In this document: positions 51,772-61,687 of the stretch, one piece after another
Layout of the letters: the number at the start of each line of letters is the position of its first letter
Numbering within the stretch: position 1 is the stretch's first letter
NCBI RefSeq assembly: GCF_014646295.1
Contig: NZ_BMNE01000001.1
Location: forward strand, 310,001 to 374,000
DNA: 64,000 nucleotides
Direction: 5' to 3'
Source: Nocardia rhizosphaerihabitans
GTDB taxonomy: Bacteria; Actinomycetota; Actinomycetes; Mycobacteriales; Mycobacteriaceae
The notes under the pieces: generated by a model
Told to the model about the DNA's origin: nothing
The model's database searches: none
Seen by the model: the letters and a program-made list of their open reading frames with translations, nothing else
Position numbers and translations under genes: made by a program

Positions 51772-52734
51772 TCATTCTTCCAGCGCGGACGCGACGCGCC
51801 CTGCCAGCTGCCGCAACCTGGTGCGCAGCTCGGGCGACTCGGACACCCGGAAGCGCACGCCCAGTGATATCAATTGCACCGCAAGCCATTCCGGGTCGTC
51901 GTCGCGGGTCTCGGTGAGCCTGCAGGCGGTGTCGCCGTCGGCGACCAACGCGTCCACGGACTCGCCGAGCCTGCCCGCGACCCGCCGCAGCGGCGCGTCG
52001 ATCGTCACGTCGACCCGGTATTCCGGTGTGCCCCAATCGGTCCGGTTGCCACCGACGAACTCGGCGGCATCCGCGGCGGGGAGCCGCCGGGCGACGATGC
52101 GAACGCCCGTGGGCTGCGGATTCTCGATGCGGTCGGCGCGAAAGCTGCGCCACGCCTCGCGATCGAGGTCGTAGGCGACGAGATACCAGCGCTTGCCCGC
52201 CGCCGCGACGCCCACCGGCTCGACATGGCGGCGCGACTGCACCCCGGCCGCGTCCCGGTAGCGCAGCCGCAGCCGTTCCCGGTTGCTCACCGCGGCGGCG
52301 AGGTTGGTCAGCACCTCCGGATCGACCGCGGGCCCGGTGCCCGCGCGCACCGCGACGGCGGCGCCGACCACCCGCACCCGCCTGCGCAGCTTCGCGGGCA
52401 GGACCTGTTCGAGCTTGGTCAGCGCGCGCACGCAGGCATCCTCGATGCCCGCGACGGCTTGTCCGGCCGCGACCCGCAGGCCGACCGCGACGGCCACCGC
52501 TTCGTCCTCGTCGAGCACCAGCGGCGGTAGCGCCGATCCGGCGGTGAGCCGGTATCCGCCGGTCGCGCCCATCGCCGCCACCACGGGATAGCCCAGCTCG
52601 CGGAGCCGGTCGACATCGCGGCGGACCGTGCGGTCGGTGACGCCGAGCCGCTCGGCGAGCTCGCTGCCGGGCCACTCGCGCGGCATCTGCAGCAGCGAGA
52701 GCAAACGGAGCAGGCGGGCGGCGGTATCGGTCAT
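51772..52734 (-). CDS. WYL-domain transcriptional regulator (YafY type)
   Basis: 320 residues. An N-terminal winged HTH_11 domain (RLLRLLSLLQMPREWPGSEL, then AERLGVTDRTVRRDVDRLRE) is followed by the linker GATGGYRLTAGSALPPLVLD. The WYL domain has KRWYLVAYDLDREAWRSFRA, and a C-terminal WCX-like part follows. It is divergent from an epoxide hydrolase gene with a perfect 11-bp inverted repeat between them, so it likely controls itself and that hydrolase. It is not PafB or PafC: those occur as a pair behind pafA. Confidence 0.92.
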   Translation of the reverse strand: MTDTAARLLRLLSLLQMPREWPGSELAERLGVTDRTVRRDVDRLRELGYPVVAAMGATGGYRLTAGSALPPLVLDEDEAVAVAVGLRVAAGQAVAGIEDACVRALTKLEQVLPAKLRRRVRVVGAAVAVRAGTGPAVDPEVLTNLAAAVSNRERLRLRYRDAAGVQSRRHVEPVGVAAAGKRWYLVAYDLDREAWRSFRADRIENPQPTGVRIVARRLPAADAAEFVGGNRTDWGTPEYRVDVTIDAPLRRVAGRLGESVDALVADGDTACRLTETRDDDPEWLAVQLISLGVRFRVSESPELRTRLRQLAGRVASALEE

Positions 52735-52751
52735 GCCGAAAATTCTCCCTT

Positions 52752-52780
52752 ACATCTAGGACCGAAACTGTCCTAGATGT
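52752..52780. promoter_or_regulatory. perfect operator between WYL regulator and epoxide hydrolase
   Basis: ACATCTAGGAC (52752-52762) and GTCCTAGATGT (52770-52780) are perfect inverted arms around CGAAACT, centred in the divergent promoter region. Probable binding site of the WYL protein. Confidence 0.75.
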
Positions 52781-52818
52781 CTTTTAACGTGGTGAACACA
52801 ACCGACCGAGGAGTTCGT

Positions 52819-53955
52819 ATGACGACCATTCGCCCCTTCCGTATCGACATCCCGCAGGCCGACCTCGACGACCTGCGCGACCGCCTGCGCCGGACCCGCT
52901 GGGCGGCGCCACTGCCGGGTGCGGGCTGGGACCGTGGCGTGCCGACCGATTACGTGCGTGAGCTCGCGCAGTACTGGGCCGAGGACTTCGATTGGCGCGC
53001 ACAGGAATCCGCGCTCAACGAGTTCCCGCAGTTCGTCACCGAGATCGACGGGCTCGACGTGCACTTCCTGCACGTCCGCTCCCCCGAGCCGGAGGCGGTG
53101 CCGCTGCTGCTCACCCACGGCTGGCCGATGTCGTTCGTCGAATTCACCCGCACCATCGGCCCGCTGACCGATCCGCGGGCCCACGGGCTCGATCCGGCCC
53201 TCGCCTTCCACGTCGTGGTGCCGTCGGTCCCCGGCTTCGCCTTCTCGGCGGCGCCGCGCGACACCGGGATGAGCACGGCCCGGGTGGCCCGCATGTGGAC
53301 GACCCTGATGGACCGCCTCGGCTACGACCGCTACGGCACCCAGGGCGGTGACCTCGGCGCCTACATCGCCCCCGAGATGGCGCTCGCCGCGCCCGAGCAC
53401 GTCATCGGCGTGCATCTCGACGGCGGGATCGGGATGCCGACAGAGGCCGACGTGCCGACGATGTCGGACGAGGACCTCCTGCAGTGGGAGGAGATGCAGC
53501 AGTGGATGACCGGCGGCGTCGACCACCACACCCTGCTGCGCGCCGCGCCGCAGACCTTCGCGCTGGGCTGGAACGATTCCCCGGTGGCACTGCTGGCCTG
53601 GATGATGCAGAAATTCCAGGAGTTCACCCCGATGGCCGACCTGGCCGAAGACGTGATCGACCGCGACCATCTGCTCACCAACATCGCGATCTACTGGTTC
53701 ACCCAGACCACCGGCACCTCGTCCTGGCCGATGTACAACGGCCTGCGCGACGGCGGTTTCGCCTGGCCCACCGGCCAGAACCTGGTCCCGACCGGCGTCT
53801 ACGGCGGCGGCTCACCCCTGATGCGCAAACTCGCCGACCGCGACAACAAGATCACCCACTGGCCCTCCGGCAACCCGGGCAACCACTTCGTCGCCATGGA
53901 GGAACCCACGGCCCACGTCACCGACATCCGCACCTTCTTCGCCGCCCTGCGCTGA
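52819..53955 (+). CDS. epoxide hydrolase (EHN-type alpha/beta hydrolase)
   Basis: 378 residues from ATG 52819 (GAGGAG, 5 nt spacing). N-terminal EHN domain (FRIDIPQADLDDLRDRLRRT, then RWAAPLPGAGWDRGV) as in microsomal-type epoxide hydrolases. The oxyanion HGWP is at 100-103, the nucleophile Asp178 lies in GTQGGDLGAY, and the base His is in GNPGNHFVAMEEP near the C-terminus. It would open an epoxide to a diol; substrate unknown. Expression is probably under the WYL regulator. Confidence 0.92.
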   Translation: MTTIRPFRIDIPQADLDDLRDRLRRTRWAAPLPGAGWDRGVPTDYVRELAQYWAEDFDWRAQESALNEFPQFVTEIDGLDVHFLHVRSPEPEAVPLLLTHGWPMSFVEFTRTIGPLTDPRAHGLDPALAFHVVVPSVPGFAFSAAPRDTGMSTARVARMWTTLMDRLGYDRYGTQGGDLGAYIAPEMALAAPEHVIGVHLDGGIGMPTEADVPTMSDEDLLQWEEMQQWMTGGVDHHTLLRAAPQTFALGWNDSPVALLAWMMQKFQEFTPMADLAEDVIDRDHLLTNIAIYWFTQTTGTSSWPMYNGLRDGGFAWPTGQNLVPTGVYGGGSPLMRKLADRDNKITHWPSGNPGNHFVAMEEPTAHVTDIRTFFAALR

Positions 53956-53962
53956 GCCGCAT

Positions 53963-53994
53963 CGAGCCGGGCACGCGTCACGCTGCCCGGCTCG
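53963..53994. terminator. terminator between epoxide hydrolase and M15 peptidase genes
   Basis: CGAGCCGGGCA (53963-53973) pairs perfectly with TGCCCGGCTCG (53984-53994), 10-nt loop, between convergent genes. Confidence 0.7.
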
Positions 53995-54023
53995 GTCGGC
54001 TACCGCAGACCGGCCACCCGGCG

Positions 54024-54542
54024 TCACCGCATGCTGGCGTCGGGCACCCGGGGCGGGCACGGCGTGCCGGGGGCGGTGACCAGCTCGAAATGCCACCATT
54101 CGTTGTCGAAGGTGCGGCACAGGCCCCAGCGGTTGCCGTTGGTTTCCAGCCAGTGGGCGCCGGTCTGGGGGCCGACGTCGACGGCGTGGCCGGAGACGTG
54201 GGTGGACTCCTCCGGGGGCAGGACCCAGCGGCGGGCCTCGTCGGGGGTGCCGTAGGTGGCGAGGCCGTCCTGCCACAGCATTTCCTGCTGCTCGTGGGTA
54301 CGGTAGCCCGAGGTGATCGACAGCGGTACGCCCTCGGCGTGCGCCTGCTGTTCGGCGAGGGTGTAGGCCAGGGCCAGCGGCGGGTCGAGGCCCTCGGTGC
54401 CCGCGGCGGACTGGAACTGTTCGCGCTGGTCGGTGGCGCCCGGCTGGGCCTCGGCGATGCCGATGCCGACGGCGGTCACGGCCGCGGCGGCCGTCATCGT
54501 CACCAGCATCCGGTCGGCCACCCGGCCGAGCACAGTAGTCAT
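54024..54542 (-). CDS. secreted M15-family D-alanyl-D-alanine carboxypeptidase (VanY type)
   Basis: 172 residues from ATG 54542. A signal peptide covers about residues 1-32 (TAAAAVTAVGIGIAEA). Zinc-peptidase motifs: SGYRTHEQQEM, the ligand pair His115 and Asp122 in STHVSGHAVDVG, and NEWWHFEL with catalytic Glu148 and ligand His151. It should trim stem peptides of peptidoglycan outside the membrane. Two Cys (LCRTF and GTPCPP) may form a disulfide. TAGACT 6 nt upstream indicates a leaderless start. Confidence 0.92.
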   Translation of the reverse strand: MTTVLGRVADRMLVTMTAAAAVTAVGIGIAEAQPGATDQREQFQSAAGTEGLDPPLALAYTLAEQQAHAEGVPLSITSGYRTHEQQEMLWQDGLATYGTPDEARRWVLPPEESTHVSGHAVDVGPQTGAHWLETNGNRWGLCRTFDNEWWHFELVTAPGTPCPPRVPDASMR

Positions 54543-54548
54543 GGCAGG

Positions 54549-54554
54549 AGTCTA
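54549..54554 (-). promoter_or_regulatory. -10 element of M15 peptidase gene, leaderless start
   Basis: TAGACT on the minus strand, 6 nt before the ATG. Confidence 0.45.
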
Positions 54555-54644
54555 TCGACCGGCCCGCGCCCGAGCCGACCACCGAGGGGGCTCGAGCGCG
54601 GTGCACGGCGGTCACGGCGGATCATTCCGCCGGGTCAGCGACCG

Positions 54645-55964
54645 TCACGGTGTGCGGGTCAGCTCGGCCGAGGACGCACCGGGTGACCGGACCGGCCAGC
54701 GGCCCGGTGCCGCGGTGTAGGCGGGCAGTGCGCCGGGCTGGCGGTGCCGACCGGCAACCGGCCGGATAGCGCGATGCACCGCGAGGGCGGTCAGCCCGCC
54801 GATCAGCGTCAGTCCCACCCACACCAGCCGGTCGGCGCCCGCCGAGCGCGCGACGTCGAGGACCGCGCCGGTCCCCAGGTTGCCCGCCAGGATGGCCACC
54901 CCGACGATCGTGTTGTAGAACCCGTAGTGGGTCGCCACCAGCTTGCCCTCGCTCAGCGAGACGACTGTGTCCATCTCGAACGGGAAGACCGCCGCCGTCC
55001 CGACCGCCAGCACCGCGGCGGACAGCAGCAGCGCCACGGCCGCGGCCACCGTCCCGAACGGCCCCGCCCCGGGTACCAGCGCGAGCGGGAGGAACGCCGC
55101 GGCCAGCACACCGACGCCGAGGACGAGACCGCGCCCGATCCCCCAGCGCGCTCGCAACCACGCGGTGATCCGCACCTGACCGGCGACGGCGACCACACCC
55201 GATACCACGAACACCAGCGCGGTCAGCTCCTGCGCGCCGGCGCCCGAGATAGCTCCGGCGTGCAAGGGCAGGGCCAGATACACCTGGAACGACAGCACAT
55301 AGGTGCCGCCCATCGCCACCGCGAACGCCACGAAGCGCCGGTTACCGGCGATCCTGCGCCAGTCGGTCCACACCGACGAGGTGGTGCTCACGCCGGAGCG
55401 CTGGGGTAGCGCGCACAGCTGCGCCACCGAGAGCACCGCGAACACGGCGGCCGCCGCCGCGGCGGTCCAGCGGAAATCCACGCCGAGCAGGGCGATGCCG
55501 ACGAGCGGACCCGCCAGGATGCCCGCCTGATAGAACACGTTGAACACCGCGAACGCCTCGACCCGCCGCTCGCCCGCTTCGGCGGCCAGGTACGCGCGCA
55601 CCGCCGGGTTGAACAGGGCCCCCGCGAATCCCGTTGCGGCGGAGGCGATCAGCAGCATCGGCAGCGAGGTGGCGAAGATCAGGGCGGCGAATCCCGCGGT
55701 GCGCAGCACACATCCGGCGACGATGAGCGGTTTGTAGCCGAGGCGGTCGGCCAGTGTGCCGCCGATCAGGAACATCCCCTGCTGCGAGAAGTTCCGGACG
55801 CCGAGCACCAGCCCGACCGCCCACGCGGCCAGGCCGAGCGGGCCGGACAGATACCCGGCCAGATACGGCATCAGCATGTAGAAGCCGAGGTTGATGCCGA
55901 ACTGGTTGATCATGAGCAGCCGGGCGGGTGTGTCGAAACCGGCGAAGGCCCGCAGCGTCTTCAT
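54645..55964 (-). CDS. MFS transporter
   Basis: 439 residues from ATG 55964, which overlaps the stop of the cysteine-synthase-like gene (ATGA). Twelve hydrophobic segments; the MFS loop 2-3 motif is visible as [20 protein letters not shown]. Overall it resembles drug/metabolite proton antiporters (MFS_1). Tight coupling to a PLP enzyme suggests it exports that enzyme's product or a molecule built from it. The C-terminal tail is short and polar. Confidence 0.9.
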   Translation of the reverse strand: MKTLRAFAGFDTPARLLMINQFGINLGFYMLMPYLAGYLSGPLGLAAWAVGLVLGVRNFSQQGMFLIGGTLADRLGYKPLIVAGCVLRTAGFAALIFATSLPMLLIASAATGFAGALFNPAVRAYLAAEAGERRVEAFAVFNVFYQAGILAGPLVGIALLGVDFRWTAAAAAAVFAVLSVAQLCALPQRSGVSTTSSVWTDWRRIAGNRRFVAFAVAMGGTYVLSFQVYLALPLHAGAISGAGAQELTALVFVVSGVVAVAGQVRITAWLRARWGIGRGLVLGVGVLAAAFLPLALVPGAGPFGTVAAAVALLLSAAVLAVGTAAVFPFEMDTVVSLSEGKLVATHYGFYNTIVGVAILAGNLGTGAVLDVARSAGADRLVWVGLTLIGGLTALAVHRAIRPVAGRHRQPGALPAYTAAPGRWPVRSPGASSAELTRTP

Positions 55965-57070
55965 GCGCGCACCGGTCCTGCCGCGTTCTCGGCCGCGAGC
56001 GCGCCGGGATCGAGCACCGTCGTGCAGCGCGTCCAGGACTCGACCACCCGCTCGGCCGGGTGGGCGATCGTGTCGGGGTCGGTGGCGGGTGGCCCCGTCA
56101 GCAAGCCGTGCTCCCGGCAGTAGCCGTCGTTGTAGACCGTGTCGAAGTAGCGGTGCGGGCCGTCGGGAAAGATGGCGACGATCCGGGTCTCCGCGTCGGC
56201 GGTCCTGGCGGCCCAGCCGGCGACGAGGGCGACCGCGCCGACGCTCCACCCGCCGGAGGCATAGTGCGTGGCGGCCAGTGTCCGGCAGGCCCAGACCGCT
56301 TCCGCCGGTGCGACCCAATGGATTTCGTCGAAGGCCCGGTAGTCGACATTGGCCGGGTGGATGTTCGAGCCGAGGCCACGCATCAGCCGCGGCCCCGCGG
56401 GCTGGCCGAAGATCGTGGAGGCCACCGTGTCGACGCCGATCAGGCGAAGCCCGGGATACCGACGGCGCAATTCCCGTGCGACGCCCGCGGAATGGCCGCC
56501 CGTGCCGACCGCGCAGACCAGTACGTCGACGCGCCCGACCTGGTCGATCAGTTCGTGCGCGAGCCCGGCGTAGCCGTCGGCGGCGTCGGGATTGCTGTAC
56601 TGGTCCGGGCACCACGCGGTGGGCTCGGCGGCGAGGAGTTCGGCGACCCGGTCCCGGCGCGCCTGCTGCCAGCCCCCGGTGGGATGGGCCCGCTCGACCA
56701 GCTCGACCCGGGCGCCGAAGGCGGCGAGCATCCGCGCGACGATCGGTTCCAGCCCGGGATCGGTGACCACGGTGACCGGATGAGCGTGCACAAGCCCGGC
56801 CAGGGCGAGCCCGAGCCCGAGTGTGCCGCTGCTGGATTCGACGATCCGCGCACCCGGGGCGAGGTCGCCGCGCTGTTCGGCCCTGCGCACCATGTGCAGA
56901 GCGGGACGATCCTTCATCCCGCCGGGGTTGAATCCTTCCAGCTTGGCCCAGAACCCCCGGTCGGCGGTGGCCAGCGGCGCTCCCACCCACATCACCGGGG
57001 TATTGCCGACGAGTCCCTGTGGACGCTCGGCGATCGAGGCAACGGTCCGGTCGAGCACGTATTCCTGCAT
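55961..57070 (-). CDS. PLP-dependent cysteine-synthase-like enzyme
   Basis: 369 residues from ATG 57070 (AGGAAG, 8 nt spacing). Fold-type II PLP enzyme: the PLP Lys is in [16 protein letters not shown], the substrate loop is [11 protein letters not shown] (SSGNTG in true cysteine synthases) and the phosphate-binding loop is [13 protein letters not shown]. These changes from the CysK/CysM pattern suggest a substrate other than O-acetylserine plus sulfide. About 60 extra C-terminal residues are present. It is encoded between a His-rich membrane protein and an MFS exporter, all on the minus strand. Confidence 0.85.
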   Translation of the reverse strand: MQEYVLDRTVASIAERPQGLVGNTPVMWVGAPLATADRGFWAKLEGFNPGGMKDRPALHMVRRAEQRGDLAPGARIVESSSGTLGLGLALAGLVHAHPVTVVTDPGLEPIVARMLAAFGARVELVERAHPTGGWQQARRDRVAELLAAEPTAWCPDQYSNPDAADGYAGLAHELIDQVGRVDVLVCAVGTGGHSAGVARELRRRYPGLRLIGVDTVASTIFGQPAGPRLMRGLGSNIHPANVDYRAFDEIHWVAPAEAVWACRTLAATHYASGGWSVGAVALVAGWAARTADAETRIVAIFPDGPHRYFDTVYNDGYCREHGLLTGPPATDPDTIAHPAERVVESWTRCTTVLDPGALAAENAAGPVRA

Positions 57071-57172
57071 GTCTGTCACTTCCTGTGTCGGCCGCCGGGC
57101 ACGACGGCGCGGACGAGAACGGGCACGCGGACTCCGGCCTGCCACGGGTGTGGCAGGCCTGGCGCTGACCGA

Positions 57173-57574
57173 TCAGCGTCGACAGATGCAGAACTGGGTG
57201 AGGATGTCGCGGCCCTGGCGGTACCGCGGACCCGCGCGCGGCGGTGCGCGGGGTGCGGCCGCTAGATGACCGAGGCTCGCGAGAAGAACGACGACCAGCG
57301 CCCCGAACACGCCGAGCAGCGGGAGCACGAGGCCGGAATCGGGCGCCGCGGTACCGACCAGGCAGTGGTCGGGCAGCGGATGATCGGGAACGGCGAGCCC
57401 GGCCCCGTCGGCGACGGCGGCGACCACGCCGAGCGGCGCGTCCACACCGTGGTGGTCGTCGTGATGCACCGTGGCGCAGTCGATCACGAGCGCGCACACG
57501 GCGGCCACGATCATGACGAACGCGCACAGGACACCCGCGCGGCGAGGCGAGAGACGGTCAGTCCGATGACCCAC
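57173..57574 (-). CDS. His-rich small membrane protein, LpqS-like context
   Basis: 133 residues from GTG 57574 (GGAAGGAGG, 4 nt spacing). One helix near the N-terminus (AGVLCAFVMIVAAVCALVID) is followed by a short His/Asp cluster (TVHHDDHHGVDAP), then a second helix (VLPLLGVFGALVVVLLASLG). The C-terminus ends RDILTQFCICRR with two Cys. The layout recalls small proteins linked to copper handling in mycobacteria (LpqS, DUF2946-like), but I cannot confirm homology. It is the first gene before the cysteine-synthase-like and MFS genes, 102 bp upstream. Confidence 0.6.
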   Translation of the reverse strand: MGHRTDRLSPRRAGVLCAFVMIVAAVCALVIDCATVHHDDHHGVDAPLGVVAAVADGAGLAVPDHPLPDHCLVGTAAPDSGLVLPLLGVFGALVVVLLASLGHLAAAPRAPPRAGPRYRQGRDILTQFCICRR

Positions 57575-57620
57575 CGTGCCTCCTTCCGCTCGTCGCCGGT
57601 GACCTACGCCGACCAAGCTA

Positions 57621-57636
57621 CTACGTCATTGCGTAG
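57621..57636. promoter_or_regulatory. dyad upstream of His-rich membrane protein gene
   Basis: CTACG (57621-57625) and CGTAG (57632-57636) flank TCATTG, 47 bp before the GTG. The CTACG..CGTAG form recalls BlaI/CopY-type sites (TAC/GTA half-sites); the regulator is unknown. Confidence 0.4.
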
Positions 57637-57682
57637 ACACAGGTCAGCGCCGTCGGACCGGGCGATCCGGGCGTGGTGGAGG

Positions 57683-59086
57683 CTAGCGGCCCGCCCGCCA
57701 CCGGGCGATCGCGCGGCCGATCCCGGTGGCGGGCGGCTCGCCGTAGAGCCATTCGCGAGCCAGCTGGTGCCAGTTGGCGCGCACCCGCAGCTGGCCGAGG
57801 GTGGCGAAGGTGAACAGGTCGGCACGCCGGGAGAAGACGTGTTCGGGCGGGAGCAGTTGCTGACGCATGCCCTGGAATTCGACCGAGCGCGGGTCGACGG
57901 CGAGCAGGACGGCGCTGGTGGCCAATTCGGGGGTGATGGTGACTTCTTCGTCGAGCAGATGCCACCCGCAGGCCGCCCAGACATACGCCAGGCATTCCTC
58001 GACGGTGACGCCGGCGTCCGGGTCGATGATGCCGCGGCCGACCCAGGCCGCGTACAGGTCCTCGGGCCGGTCTTCGGCGGCGGCCCGCAGGCAGGAGCGC
58101 TCGAAATCGACGTGCTCGGGGTCCATCCGGTTGTAGAGCCCGAAATCGACGAAGGCGAGCCTGCCGTCCTCGGCGAGCAGCACATTGCCCGGATGCGGGT
58201 CGCCGCAGAACTCGTTGTCGGTGAACAGGGTTCCGAGGTAGAAGCGATAGATCAGTTCGCCGTAGTGGTCACGGTCCGCGGCGGGCAGCGCTTGCAGGTG
58301 CGAGAAGCCTTGGCCCGCAACATATTCGGTCACCAGCACGTTGTGCGAGCAGTGCTGCTCGATCGCGTCGGGCACGGTGATGTAGGGGTGGCCGCGGTAG
58401 CGCTGGGCGACCCGGTGCTGGGTCCGCGCCTCCCGCAGGTAGTCGAGCTCGCTGCGCAGATTGGCGGCGATCTCCTCCAGCACTCCGGTGTCGGCCATGC
58501 TCGGGAGTACGGATCTGGCCATCTTGCTGAGGAATTCGAGATTGCCGATATCGGCGTGGACGGCGCGTTCCACGCCGGGGTACTTCACCTTGACCGCCAC
58601 CGCGCGGCCGTCACGCAGGGTCGCCCGGTGCACCTGACCGATCGAGGCCGCGGCGATCGCGGTCTCGTCGAAGTCGGCGAAGATCCCCGACAGCGGGCCG
58701 AGGTCCTCCTCGATCACGCGGCGCATGGTGGGGAACTCGACGGCGGGAGCCCGGTCGCGCAGCGCCGCGAGCTGGCGGGTGAACTGCGCGCGGTGCGCTT
58801 CGGGGACGAAGTCGAGATCGAGCACCGACAGCATCTGGCCCAGCTTCATCGCCGAGCCCTTCATGCTGCCGAGCACCGCGACGATCTGCTGCGCGGTCTT
58901 CATCGCCGACCGCTCGGCCAGTACCTGCCTGGCCTCCTCGGTGCGCCCGATCATCGACAGCCGCGTCCCGACCCCGCGCACGGTCTGCTCGGCGGCCAGC
59001 CTGCCCAGCTTCCCGCCGCGCGCCACTCGGCCGGAGGGAACTCCGGAGGTCGCCATATCCACCCCCGTCGAGCCGGTCCAGCGCAT
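57683..59086 (-). CDS. ABC1/UbiB-family atypical kinase
   Basis: 467 residues from ATG 59086, which has TAGGGT 8 nt upstream; an ATG at 59056 is the alternative. ABC1/AarF motifs: the KxGQ segment MKLGQMLSVLD, an Ala-rich loop (ETAIAAASIGQVHRA), the ATP Lys in VAVKVKYPGV, and the catalytic blocks DPHPGNVLL and VDFGLYNRMD. Members are ATPases or kinases tied to isoprenoid quinone or lipid metabolism. The partner here is unknown. It lies behind the fumarase gene, separated by a terminator. Confidence 0.9.
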   Translation of the reverse strand: MRWTGSTGVDMATSGVPSGRVARGGKLGRLAAEQTVRGVGTRLSMIGRTEEARQVLAERSAMKTAQQIVAVLGSMKGSAMKLGQMLSVLDLDFVPEAHRAQFTRQLAALRDRAPAVEFPTMRRVIEEDLGPLSGIFADFDETAIAAASIGQVHRATLRDGRAVAVKVKYPGVERAVHADIGNLEFLSKMARSVLPSMADTGVLEEIAANLRSELDYLREARTQHRVAQRYRGHPYITVPDAIEQHCSHNVLVTEYVAGQGFSHLQALPAADRDHYGELIYRFYLGTLFTDNEFCGDPHPGNVLLAEDGRLAFVDFGLYNRMDPEHVDFERSCLRAAAEDRPEDLYAAWVGRGIIDPDAGVTVEECLAYVWAACGWHLLDEEVTITPELATSAVLLAVDPRSVEFQGMRQQLLPPEHVFSRRADLFTFATLGQLRVRANWHQLAREWLYGEPPATGIGRAIARWRAGR

Positions 59087-59132
59087 GTCGCGTCACCCTA
59101 CACCGCACCGCGACCGCGCACGGCCGGACGCA

Positions 59133-59173
59133 CGAAGACCCCGGATCGCACCGTGGCGAGGCCGGGGTCTTCG
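59133..59173. terminator. terminator behind fumarase gene
   Basis: Perfect 12-bp stem, CGAAGACCCCGG (59133-59144) with CCGGGGTCTTCG (59162-59173), 17-nt loop. Confidence 0.7.
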
Positions 59174-59187
59174 GGCTCTGCGACCGA

Positions 59188-60864
<1,677 letters not shown>

Positions 60865-60982
60865 GAATCGCACTCCTCGGGTGGCTGGTCACAAAGCACT
60901 CGGAAGCCTATCCACCACCCGCACCCACCTGCTGGTTAGGCAACCCTATGTGACGCACGACAATTGCCTGAACCAAGATCGA

Positions 60983-60998
60983 GGTTGCACGTTCAACC
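60983..60998. promoter_or_regulatory. dyad between fumarase and marR genes
   Basis: GGTTG (60983-60987) and CAACC (60994-60998) flank CACGTT in the 220-bp divergent region. A TTGN6CAA core is compatible with MarR-type sites. Confidence 0.35.
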
Positions 60999-61084
60999 CA
61001 AACGGTGCTACCCATTCTCCGGACGGTGGCGGGGCGTGCACCGTTCCAATCCGAAGCCTGCACCGGAGAATCTGGAGCTCGATC

Positions 61085-61615
61085 GTGACCGATCCACAGT
61101 GGCTCGATGATGTCGAAATGCGTGCCTGGCTGGGCTATGTCCGGACCCGCGACCTGATCGCCGCGGCGATCGGGCGTGACGCGGGCCGGGCAGCGAACCT
61201 CAGCTGGGTGGAGTACTCCGTGCTGGTCTATCTGGCCGACGCACCGGGCCAGCGGCTGACCTTCGCCGATCTGGCCGGCGCGCTCGAGTGGTCGCAGAGC
61301 AGGCTCTCGCATCAGATCACCCGCATGCAGAAGCGCGGGCTGGTGGCCAGGGAGACGATGCCGCACGATCAACGCCGCACCGTCGCCCGGCTGACCACGG
61401 CGGGCGGGCAACTCCTCACGACCGCGGCGCCGGCGCACGTACGCAGCGTGCGGCGGCACATGATCGACGTGCTCGATCGTGGCCAGCTCGCCGCGCTCGC
61501 CGAGATCTACGACGTGCTGATCAACCATCACCGCAGTGCGGCAGACGGATTCGGGCCGACCGGGCGCGGCGCCCCGGCACAGCCGTCCGACGAGCCCGCC
61601 GCGGATCTGGCCTAG
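61085..61615 (+). CDS. MarR-family transcriptional regulator
   Basis: 176 residues from GTG 61085 (TGGAG, 7 nt spacing); longer in-frame readings to 60881 cover promoter sequence. The winged helix covers about 35-110: LSWVEYSVLVYLADAPGQRL, then FADLAGALEWSQSRLSHQIT with wing RETMPHDQRRTVARLTTAGG. The C-terminus is a flexible Pro/Ala tail. It may regulate itself and possibly the divergent fumarase gene. No Cys at a redox-sensing position. Confidence 0.9.
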   Translation: MTDPQWLDDVEMRAWLGYVRTRDLIAAAIGRDAGRAANLSWVEYSVLVYLADAPGQRLTFADLAGALEWSQSRLSHQITRMQKRGLVARETMPHDQRRTVARLTTAGGQLLTTAAPAHVRSVRRHMIDVLDRGQLAALAEIYDVLINHHRSAADGFGPTGRGAPAQPSDEPAADLA

Positions 61616-61649
61616 GCGCCCGCGACCGCGAACGACCGCGGCGACGGAC

Positions 61650-61680
61650 CTCGTCGTAGACGAGACCCGCCGCCGGCGGG
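61650..61680. terminator. terminator between marR and mftD
   Basis: Two adjacent small hairpins, CTCGTC/GACGAG (61650-61664) and CCCGCC/GGCGGG (61666-61680), lie between convergent genes. Confidence 0.45.
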
Positions 61681-61687
61681 GCAGGTG

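Noticed and set aside
51772..52734. WYL regulator as a possible PafB or PafC
   Set aside because: It is single, lies far from pafA, and is paired with an epoxide hydrolase through a shared operator; it fits the YafY-type group.
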